Below, piece by piece: positions 1-5,879 of a stretch of 9,855 nt of DNA. The first letter of the stretch is position 1; each line of letters opens with the position of its first letter. The notes below the pieces were generated by a model. The model did not search any database. It was not told the DNA's origin and was given only the letters and a program-made list of their open reading frames with translations. The DNA is from Planctomycetota bacterium. Lineage in GTDB: Bacteria; Planctomycetota; GCA-002687715. The position numbers and the translations under genes were made by a program. Location: NCBI GenBank assembly GCA_013213915.1, contig JABSRK010000025.1:1-9855 (forward strand). Direction: 5' to 3'.

Positions 1-2728
1 GACCGTCGGCGATCCACAGTAGATCCTTGCCAACGGCCATGTGGCCGCCGTCATACGGAGCGCCGGTTCGCGAGAGGCCGGGGACTTCACGCTCCCACAA
101 CACCGCACCGTTGCAGCCATCGACGGCGATGATGCGATCGTGTCCGGGGATGAACAGCCGCCCCTCACGGAACAGCGGGGGCGTTGTTCTCAGGTGGCGA
201 TCGATGATCGGGTTCGGACCCGGGCCCCCGAACCACTGGAGTTTGAGATCGGCACCGACGAGCGTGTCGTCACTGCAAGCGGTGTTGGCCGGGTTGGCGT
301 AGATGTGAGTCCACGACCCGGCACCCTCGAGCGGGCCGCGGGTCCAGATGGGTTCATGGCTGTTCGCGACGAAGACCGCCCCCCCCCAGGGCCGCACCAC
401 CCGTTTGACCTCGTCCGTGAGCCCGCTCGCGTTCGGGATCACCACGGCGTTCGCGAACCGATCAGGCAGTCGTGAGAGATCGGCGCTCGTGATCGACTCG
501 ACCCGCCGGTCGACGGGGCCGAGCGGAATGGGCTCCGGTGGGTCGATGACCAGGGTGATGCCCGGGGTGGAGAGCCAGGGGTTGTCCTGGTTGGCGTGGG
601 TGACCGGTTGATGATCCGGCGGGCGTCCCTGGCCCCGCCCGAAGGCGATGATCCGGCCCTCGGACGTACCGACGATGAGGCGCCCGTTGGAGACGGCGAG
701 CGCTAACGCCTTGCCCTCGACAGCGCGCGACCACCGCTTCTTGCCGGTCTTGGCGTCGTACGCAGCGATCTCGCCCTCACCGCCGGCGAACAACGTCTTG
801 CCTGCCAGGACAAGTGCGTCTCCGTGCTGAGTTTCGACCTTCCACGGGACGCACGCGACCAGTTTGGTGTCGAGTCCGTCGATTCGCGCACCGAGCTTGA
901 GGAGGCGTCTGCGCAGCGAGGCCTTCTCCGCGCTGAGGGCTCTCTTGGTCAGCGTCTTGCCGTCTTCTCCCTTGAGAGGCTTCTTCTTCTCCAGAGCGTC
1001 AGTGACGGCGCGATATCGGCCATTTGCATTCCCATGTTCGGCTTTGGCCTGGGCGATCTCGCGGATCAGCTCCAGGTAGCGCGTGCGATCGAGCGCCGAG
1101 AGATGGGTATCCGACTGGAGATACGACATGGACTGCGTCACGACCATTCGGTTGCCGTCGAACTGCGCCAGCTGATCCCTGCCGAATGTGTCAGAGATGC
1201 TGAGTTCGCCCTTGTTGCCACGTCCGGAGACGAGCGTCCCGCCTGCCACGAGGGCGTATGCGCCGCCGGGACCGCCGAATGTGCCCAGGGCTGTGCCAGA
1301 GTCGCGAGAGAGAGCGAACGGAGTCCCGCGGCCGGTGGGGATGAAGAGCGCTCGCCGCGACAGCAGCAGGTAGCCCTGCGGCGAGGCATCCACCTTCGCG
1401 CGCCAGATCTCCGCTCCGTCGTCGGCGCTCAACGCCACCGCCCAGCATCCCTCCCGAGGGAAGAGGCCGCATGTGGCGTAGACGACACCGTCTGCCGCGA
1501 CGATGCCGGTGCGGACAGGCCAAGGGGAGATCATCCGTCCGTTACCGGGGATGAGCCGGTCTTGTGGGCCGAGCCGTCGCTTCCACACCTGGCCACCGCG
1601 CTCTCGATCGATGCAGTAAACGAACCCATCATCGCTGCCGACGTAGACCCGATTACCGATGACGTGGGGAGCGAACCGTACGGGGCCTCCTGTGCGGAAG
1701 GTCCACCGCTGTGCTCCGGAACGCGCGTCGAGACAGTGGACGGTGTCGAGCTCCGAGGACCCGTACAGCACGTCATCCTCGACCGCGACCGGATGGAACG
1801 CGTGATCCCACACGTTGCGCGGCTTGATGTCCTTCAGTTGCTGCCAGAAGCTGCTCTTCGCGGGCGGCGGCCAGGCCGACCGCGGGCGGGAACGTTGGTG
1901 CGACCATTCACGCTTCAACGGGAGCTTCAGGGTTTCTGGCGTGACACCGCTGCGACGTGCGTCGCGCATGGCTCCCGGCCACCCCGTGCTCGCGGGCTCA
2001 GGTGCCTCGACGCTGGGTACGGCGTCATTCAGCTTGCCGCGCGTGGCGCGCCAGCGGCTACGGATGTCGCTGGCGGTCGCGGATCTGTTCGAGATCCTCA
2101 ACTCGTGGACTCGCCCCGTGAGACCGTAGTACTCGTTCACGTCGAGGTACCCGCCCAGGGCGAATGTGTGCGTTGGCTTGTACTTGATCGGACCCGACTG
2201 CGCGGTCGACTTGGCGTCCAGTTTTCCATCCACGTAGAGGCGCATGGTCTTGCCGTCGTACGTGCCGACGACGTGGTTCCAACGCCCTTCGCGTATCCGG
2301 GTCTCGCCGGTGAGGTACGTCATCTTCCCGGTCGTCTGCGTCGCGATGCCGAGCATGAACTGTGCGTTGCGATATCCAAGGATGAAGCCGTTCTCGTCAG
2401 CGCCGTTGTCTTCGATGCAGCAGATGAGCCCGCCCCAAGCCAACGAGAGATCGACCCGAACCCACGCCTCGAGCGTGAGTGTCGTTTTCGGGAGTCGCGT
2501 CGAATCGAACTTGCTCGCGACGATGAGGCGATTCTGTGTCCCGTCGAGTGCGATGTGCACGTCGCCGGTTCGAACGGGGCCGCTCAGTGTGGCGTGGAGG
2601 TGCCCCGCCTGGTCCCGCAATGTCGCGCCGTCGATGGCCGCGGACGAACACATCCAGCGCGCGGTGCGGACGGCCTCCTGGGCTGCTGCCGATGCGCAGA
2701 TGATGAACAATGCGAGTGCGATGCGCAT
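1..2728 (-). CDS. Secreted LamG / PQQ-like beta-propeller repeat protein (C-terminus beyond window)
   Basis: A reading frame stays open from an ATG at 2728 to the window edge, giving 909 codons with no stop, so the C-terminus is missing. Residues 1-17 form a Sec signal peptide (MRIALALFIICASAAAQ, cleavage likely after AAA). Residues about 25-205 look like a LamG / concanavalin A-like domain (TLEAWVRV, then RWNHVVGTYDGKTMRLYVDG). From about residue 245 there are PQQ-like propeller blades with repeats such as HCLDARSGAQRWTF, YCIDRERGGQVWKR and AAYDAKTGKKRW. Residues about 540-612 are charged and helical. Residues about 722-786 resemble the end of a methyltransferase fold (DEVKRVVRPWGGAVFV). Residues about 800-820 carry the EGAGSWTHIYANP signature, followed by further propeller. 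The protein is probably exported to the periplasm or cell surface. Its function is unknown: such propellers bind ligands or scaffold proteins, and PQQ binding or enzyme activity is not shown. No clear Shine-Dalgarno sequence precedes the ATG. The family assignment is confident; the role is not. Confidence 0.9.
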   Translation of the reverse strand, partial: MRIALALFIICASAAAQEAVRTARWMCSSAAIDGATLRDQAGHLHATLSGPVRTGDVHIALDGTQNRLIVASKFDSTRLPKTTLTLEAWVRVDLSLAWGGLICCIEDNGADENGFILGYRNAQFMLGIATQTTGKMTYLTGETRIREGRWNHVVGTYDGKTMRLYVDGKLDAKSTAQSGPIKYKPTHTFALGGYLDVNEYYGLTGRVHELRISNRSATASDIRSRWRATRGKLNDAVPSVEAPEPASTGWPGAMRDARRSGVTPETLKLPLKREWSHQRSRPRSAWPPPAKSSFWQQLKDIKPRNVWDHAFHPVAVEDDVLYGSSELDTVHCLDARSGAQRWTFRTGGPVRFAPHVIGNRVYVGSDDGFVYCIDRERGGQVWKRRLGPQDRLIPGNGRMISPWPVRTGIVAADGVVYATCGLFPREGCWAVALSADDGAEIWRAKVDASPQGYLLLSRRALFIPTGRGTPFALSRDSGTALGTFGGPGGAYALVAGGTLVSGRGNKGELSISDTFGRDQLAQFDGNRMVVTQSMSYLQSDTHLSALDRTRYLELIREIAQAKAEHGNANGRYRAVTDALEKKKPLKGEDGKTLTKRALSAEKASLRRRLLKLGARIDGLDTKLVACVPWKVETQHGDALVLAGKTLFAGGEGEIAAYDAKTGKKRWSRAVEGKALALAVSNGRLIVGTSEGRIIAFGRGQGRPPDHQPVTHANQDNPWLSTPGITLVIDPPEPIPLGPVDRRVESITSADLSRLPDRFANAVVIPNASGLTDEVKRVVRPWGGAVFVANSHEPIWTRGPLEGAGSWTHIYANPANTACSDDTLVGADLKLQWFGGPGPNPIIDRHLRTTPPLFREGRLFIPGHDRIIAVDGCNGAVLWEREVPGLSRTGAPYDGGHMAVGKDLLWIADG
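379..387. repeat. Nine-base C/G homopolymer inside the propeller gene
   Basis: Nine consecutive C on the plus strand are read as G9 on the coding (minus) strand, encoding Trp-Gly-Gly-Ala in the RPWGGAVFV segment. The frame is intact on both sides. Runs of this length can slip during replication or sequencing, but no second allele is visible here. Confidence 0.9.
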
Positions 2729-2739
2729 GGGTTGAGCAT

Positions 2740-2776
2740 AAAGGAAAGGCGCCCCACCGCGGAACGGTTAGGCGCC
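2740..2776 (-). terminator. Candidate intrinsic terminator after the sigma factor gene
   Basis: Read on the minus strand, GGCGCC (2776-2771) pairs with GGCGCC (2753-2748). Inside it, ACCG pairs with CGGT around a TTCCG loop, giving a stem of 6 + 4 base pairs with a 2x2 internal loop. TTTCCTTT follows directly at 2747-2740. The position, 38 bases past the sigma factor stop codon, fits a Rho-independent terminator. The U-tract is interrupted by two C, so strength is uncertain. It ends only 11 bases before the ATG of the propeller gene, so it could instead act as a leader hairpin for that gene. Confidence 0.5.
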
Positions 2777-2813
2777 ATGAAGGGATCTCCGCGACCGGAA
2801 CGGAGGCCGACGA

Positions 2814-4145
2814 CTAGTCGCTGACCATCTCCTCCAGGATGCCACCGTCCGGGCCCTTGCGCAGCCGTTCGAAAGCGGCCGCTTCGATCTGGCGGATCCG
2901 CTCCGCGCTGACGCCCAGCATCTTGCCGATCTCGGCCAGCGTGTGGGGCTTCGCGCAGTCGATGCCGAAGCGTAGCCGCAGAACCAGCCGGTGCCGGTCG
3001 GGGATGAACTTCAGGCTGCCCTTGACCAGGCCCCGGATGTCCTCGCGGATGACCGGGTTGTCCGGCGAGGGGGCCTTGCCGTCGCCGACGAGGTCGCCGA
3101 GGCGGCTCTCGTCCTCCGGACCGTAGTCCAGAGACAGCACCGGACGCGACACTGACGGATTGGCGAGCATGTCCGTAAGGCGATTGCGCTTGGTCTCGTC
3201 CTTGATGCTCGCCGGGTCTTCAAAGCCCTCGGGGTCGTCCTTTGCGACCTTACGAAGGCTCTGGGTGACGTTCACCGGCAGGCGGATCGTGCGGCTCTTG
3301 TCCTCGAGCGCGCGGAGGATGGCCTGACGAATCCAGAGGTAGGCGTAGGTGGAGAAGCGGACGCCGAATCGAGCGGAGAACGACTCCGTCGCACGGATGA
3401 GTCCGAGGTTTCCTTCCTGGATCAGTTCGCTGTACGCAAGGGGGCCGCCATCGAACTTGCGTGCGACGGACAGCACCAGGCGCAGGTTGCGCTCGATGAG
3501 GGGCCGACGTGCCGCCACGAACAGCAAACGCTCACGCCGGATAGCCTCGCCCACCGCAGGTGGACCCTGCTCGATAGAGGCTTCGCGATACCGTTTCAAA
3601 GGGCCGGGACGCAGACCGACGAAGAGCAGGACACCCAGCAGGCGGTCCGTGTTGTTGCGTCGGCTGATCTGGAACGGCCGGCGCTTACGCTTGGCCACGT
3701 GACGCGCGAAGATGCGGTGCAGACGACTGACGTGGTCTTCGCTGTCCTCGCGCCCGGGCTTGGGCTTGGGCGGTCCCGGTACCAGTGAACGCGCCGCCAT
3801 CTCCTCGTGCTTCCAGCGCTCGAGGTCGTTCCACACCGCCTGCAACCCGTGCTCGGTGCCAAGAAACGATGCGATCCAACGGTTGCGCGCGAAGATGAGG
3901 TCGCCGAGAAGAAGGTGCTCTTCTTCGGGCTCCAGCAGATCGTGGGAGCCCACATCCTTGAGGTAGATCCCCAGCGGATCGTCGGAGCTGGGCTCCGGGG
4001 CGTAGGACTTCTTGCTAGGCGCTTTCCGGTACGCGTCGGATTCGCGTTTTTTCGGACCACCTTGCCGGAGGGCCCGTTCCAGGTCCGGGGTGGTGTCATC
4101 CACTGCGGACGTAGCTTCTTTGTTGCGACTTGTCACCGTACTCAT
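2814..4145 (-). CDS. RNA polymerase sigma factor, sigma-70 family (RpoD/RpoS-like)
   Basis: This 443-residue protein directs RNA polymerase to promoters. With the ATG at 4145 as residue 1, region 1.2 lies at about 55-80 (DDPLGIYLKDVGSHDLLEPEEE). Regions 2.1-2.4 lie at about 214-287: ERNLRLVLSVARKF, the ELIQEGNLGLIRA core-binding stretch, then RFSTYAYLWIRQAI for -10 melting and recognition. Region 3 follows from about 285, and region 4.2 at about 401-429 is a helix-turn-helix (TLAEIGKMLGVSAERIRQIE) for the -35 element. Residues about 81-213 correspond in position to the RpoD non-conserved region and include a basic patch (AKRKRR). No acidic region 1.1 is seen; the N-terminus is a short Lys/Ser-rich tail. 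This suggests a group 2 factor or a trimmed primary factor. The frame continues upstream to a GTG at 4214 (466 residues), but neither start has a Shine-Dalgarno sequence and the extension looks non-conserved, so ATG is preferred. The family is certain; the exact start and sigma class are not. Confidence 0.95.
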   Translation of the reverse strand: MSTVTSRNKEATSAVDDTTPDLERALRQGGPKKRESDAYRKAPSKKSYAPEPSSDDPLGIYLKDVGSHDLLEPEEEHLLLGDLIFARNRWIASFLGTEHGLQAVWNDLERWKHEEMAARSLVPGPPKPKPGREDSEDHVSRLHRIFARHVAKRKRRPFQISRRNNTDRLLGVLLFVGLRPGPLKRYREASIEQGPPAVGEAIRRERLLFVAARRPLIERNLRLVLSVARKFDGGPLAYSELIQEGNLGLIRATESFSARFGVRFSTYAYLWIRQAILRALEDKSRTIRLPVNVTQSLRKVAKDDPEGFEDPASIKDETKRNRLTDMLANPSVSRPVLSLDYGPEDESRLGDLVGDGKAPSPDNPVIREDIRGLVKGSLKFIPDRHRLVLRLRFGIDCAKPHTLAEIGKMLGVSAERIRQIEAAAFERLRKGPDGGILEEMVSD

Positions 4146-4336
4146 AGGGGGAGACACCGTTTTGCGGAGGAACGCGATACGTGCGCCCCCGTGCGACGCC
4201 AAGCCAGCGGGCACGGCTTACGCCGCGTCTGCCATGCAGGGCAAGGGGCATTCGACCCCAGGATCGTGGTTGCTGCGCCGCCTCCCGTCCCTTCGCGGAA
4301 CTCCCGCGTGGGTGCAGTCTATCCCTGGTCCCCGCC

Positions 4337-4363
4337 CCAGGTCCATTGGAAAGATGGACCTGG
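4337..4363. repeat. Perfect 9-bp inverted repeat, 9-base loop
   Basis: CCAGGTCCA (4337-4345) and TGGACCTGG (4355-4363) are exact reverse complements around the loop TTGGAAAGA. The dyad sits between the divergent sigma and thiI genes, 191 bases from the sigma ATG and 297 bases from the thiI start. It is not followed by a T-tract on either strand, so a terminator is unlikely. It could be an operator for a dimeric regulator or a hairpin in a leader transcript; which one cannot be told from sequence alone. Confidence 0.7.
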
Positions 4364-4457
4364 AAGGGGAAAAACCAACGTCCTGGTCGCTGATCGCGGT
4401 CGCGTTCGTGACACTCGAACAGCGTGTGCCGGGGGCATACTACCCAACAAGAGGGGG

Positions 4458-4485
4458 GGGCCCCACACCCGAGAGAACGGGGCCC
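4458..4485. repeat. 7-bp G/C inverted repeat, 14-base loop
   Basis: GGGCCCC (4458-4464) is the reverse complement of GGGGCCC (4479-4485). It immediately follows and partly includes a G8 run. There is no T-tract after it on the plus strand. In such G+C-rich DNA a seven-base match of low complexity can arise by chance, so any function is speculative. Confidence 0.45.
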
Positions 4486-4650
4486 GAGCAATAGACTGGC
4501 TCGCCGATCGATGACACGTACCCGAGGCTTCTGGCACCCTGGTACCCATCACCCCGCGGTCGACCACGGGGGCGGCTTACCCTGGCCTCGGCCCGTGGAG
4601 GTCGAGCGGGTTCTCGGGTTCGCTGCGCGAAACGGCTGCAAGCCCTTTCA

Positions 4651-4656
4651 GGGAGG
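4651..4656 (+). promoter_or_regulatory. Ribosome binding site that sets the thiI TTG start
   Basis: GGGAGG matches the anti-Shine-Dalgarno core and ends four bases before TTG at 4661. It is the only strong site near the start of recognisable ThiI sequence. This favours the TTG over upstream ATG codons in the same frame, whose translation (from 4424) shows no conserved sequence. Confidence 0.75.
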
Positions 4657-4660
4657 TCAT

Positions 4661-5842
4661 TTGCGTAAGACGCTGGTTATCCACTACGACGAGATCGCGC
4701 TGAAGGGGAGGAACCGCGGCGCGTTCGAGGACCACCTGGTGAGGGGCGTCCGGGAGATCACCCGTGACCTTGGCCCGGTGTCCGTGCAGAAGCTCTACGG
4801 CCGCATACTCGTACGTGGGAAGGACTCCGAGCTTCCGCTGCCCGCCCTGGCGGCCCGGGTCACCCTGCTTCCCGGCGTCCGGTACGTACTGGAGGGAGGC
4901 GAGACCGGGCAGGACTTCGATGCGATTCTCCAGGCCATCGAGGACTCGCTACCCCCCCAGGAGGCGGTGGGGACCTTCGGGGTCCGGGCCAAGCGTGGGG
5001 ATAAGTCCTACCCGCTGCGTTCCGGTGAGATCGAGCGCCGAGCGGGCGCTCACGTCCTCGAGCGGCGTTCGTGGGATGTGGACCTTGTGGACCCGGACTT
5101 CTGGGTGCGCATCGAGATCGTCAATGGTCGCGGCTTGGTGTGCACGGAGAGACACGAAGGCCCGGGTGGTCTGCCGACCGGTGCCTCGGGCCGCGGTATC
5201 GCGCTGCTGTCCGGGGGCATCGATTCACCCGTCGCTGCCTGGATGATGATGACGCGCGGTCTGCGGCTCACCGGTCTGCATTTCCACTCGGCGCCGTACA
5301 CGAACCAGCGCAGCCAGGAGAAAGTCCGGGATCTGGCGCGCCACCTCGCACGTTTTCAGCCGAGCTTCGAGCTGACCATGATCCCGTTCGCCGAACCGAT
5401 CCAACAGGCGATCGTCACCAGCGCGCCGCAGAAGTACCGGGTGATCCTGTATCGGAGGTTCATGATGCGGCTCGCGGCTCATGCTGCCGCCGCGGCGAAG
5501 GCTGGGTGCATCGTTACGGGCGAAGCGCTCGGCCAGGTCGCAAGCCAGACTGTCGAGAACATGGCGACCGTCGAAGCCGCCTCGTCGCTCCCGGTCCTCC
5601 GCCCCCTCGTGGGCATGGGAAAGGCGAAGATCATCGACGTCGCCCGCCGCATCGGCACTTTCGACACGTCCATCGAGCCCCATGACGACTGCTGCAGCTA
5701 CCTCATGCCACGTAGTCCCGCGACGCGCTCAAACTCCGATGAACTCGACGAGGTCGAGCGCGTCTTCGACGTTACGGCGCTGGTCGAGGAGTCCTGGGCG
5801 AACCGGCAGTCGGAGACCCTCCGCCAGGAAAGCAGGCTGTAG
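4661..5842 (+). CDS. thiI: tRNA 4-thiouridine synthase ThiI, short form without rhodanese domain
   Basis: ThiI adenylates uridine 8 of tRNA with ATP and replaces its oxygen with sulphur to make s4U; in some bacteria it also supplies sulphur for the thiamine thiazole. The protein has 393 residues from a TTG start behind GGGAGG. The N-terminus carries the family signature HYDEIALKGRNRGAFE, followed by a ferredoxin-like/THUMP tRNA-binding region to about residue 170 (VRAKRGDKSYP, VDLVDPDFWVRIEI). The PP-loop SGGIDS at 184-189 binds ATP. Further conserved blocks are VTGEALGQVASQTVEN, PVLRPLVGM and EPHDDCCSYLMP; C344/C345 sit where the family's catalytic cysteine is expected. The protein ends soon afterwards, so the C-terminal rhodanese domain of the E. 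coli enzyme is absent, as in the roughly 400-residue Bacillus type. A separate cysteine desulfurase would then have to deliver the sulphur; none is in the window. The gene stands alone and converges on addA. The identification is very secure. Confidence 0.97.
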   Translation: MRKTLVIHYDEIALKGRNRGAFEDHLVRGVREITRDLGPVSVQKLYGRILVRGKDSELPLPALAARVTLLPGVRYVLEGGETGQDFDAILQAIEDSLPPQEAVGTFGVRAKRGDKSYPLRSGEIERRAGAHVLERRSWDVDLVDPDFWVRIEIVNGRGLVCTERHEGPGGLPTGASGRGIALLSGGIDSPVAAWMMMTRGLRLTGLHFHSAPYTNQRSQEKVRDLARHLARFQPSFELTMIPFAEPIQQAIVTSAPQKYRVILYRRFMMRLAAHAAAAAKAGCIVTGEALGQVASQTVENMATVEAASSLPVLRPLVGMGKAKIIDVARRIGTFDTSIEPHDDCCSYLMPRSPATRSNSDELDEVERVFDVTALVEESWANRQSETLRQESRL

Positions 5843-5843
5843 A

Positions 5844-5856
5844 CTCGGTCACCGAG
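5844..5856. other. Small hairpin in the thiI/addA convergent gap
   Basis: CTCGGTCACCGAG is a short perfect dyad just after the thiI stop codon, in the 37-base gap before the end of addA. No T-tract follows on either strand, so it is at most a weak or factor-assisted terminator. Chance is a realistic alternative. Confidence 0.25.
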
Positions 5857-5879
5857 AAGACTCCTCTGCACCGCGCCGG

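Larger units (their letters stand above)
4146..4660. other. Intergenic region between the divergent sigma factor and thiI genes
   Basis: About 515 bases separate the divergent starts. Several short frames cross it, but none shows recognisable protein sequence or a convincing ribosome binding site of its own; one is merely an in-frame upstream extension of thiI. It must hold the promoters for both genes. I could not pick out a convincing -35/-10 pair. It contains two inverted repeats (4337-4363 and 4458-4485) and a run of eight G (4453-4460). No tRNA, THI box or other known RNA motif was recognised. Confidence 0.75.

Noticed and set aside
824..2824. Plus-strand open frame of 666 codons
   Set aside because: It lies antisense to the propeller gene, has no recognisable domains, is rich in Arg/Ala/Pro as expected for a shadow frame in G+C-rich DNA, and the minus strand encodes clear LamG and PQQ-like repeats.
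4146..4214. GTG-initiated N-terminal extension of the sigma factor
   Set aside because: There is no Shine-Dalgarno sequence and the 23 extra residues look unlike a sigma factor N-terminus; the ATG at 4145 is the simpler start, though the extension is not excluded.
4235..4270. Possible tRNA T-arm (GGGG-CATTCGA-CCCC)
   Set aside because: The loop is out of register with the TTCGAAT-type consensus on both strands and no acceptor, D or anticodon arms pair around it.
4408..4441. Possible plus-strand promoter (GTGACA with CATACT)
   Set aside because: The spacing between the two boxes is about 22 bases and the -10 match is poor, so it is no better than background.
4424..4660. Upstream in-frame extension of thiI
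   Set aside because: The translated residues show no conserved sequence, whereas the GGGAGG site and the ThiI signature both point to the TTG at 4661.
4486..4660. TPP riboswitch (THI box) upstream of thiI
   Set aside because: The conserved CTGAGA and ACCTGATC-type core segments are not present.
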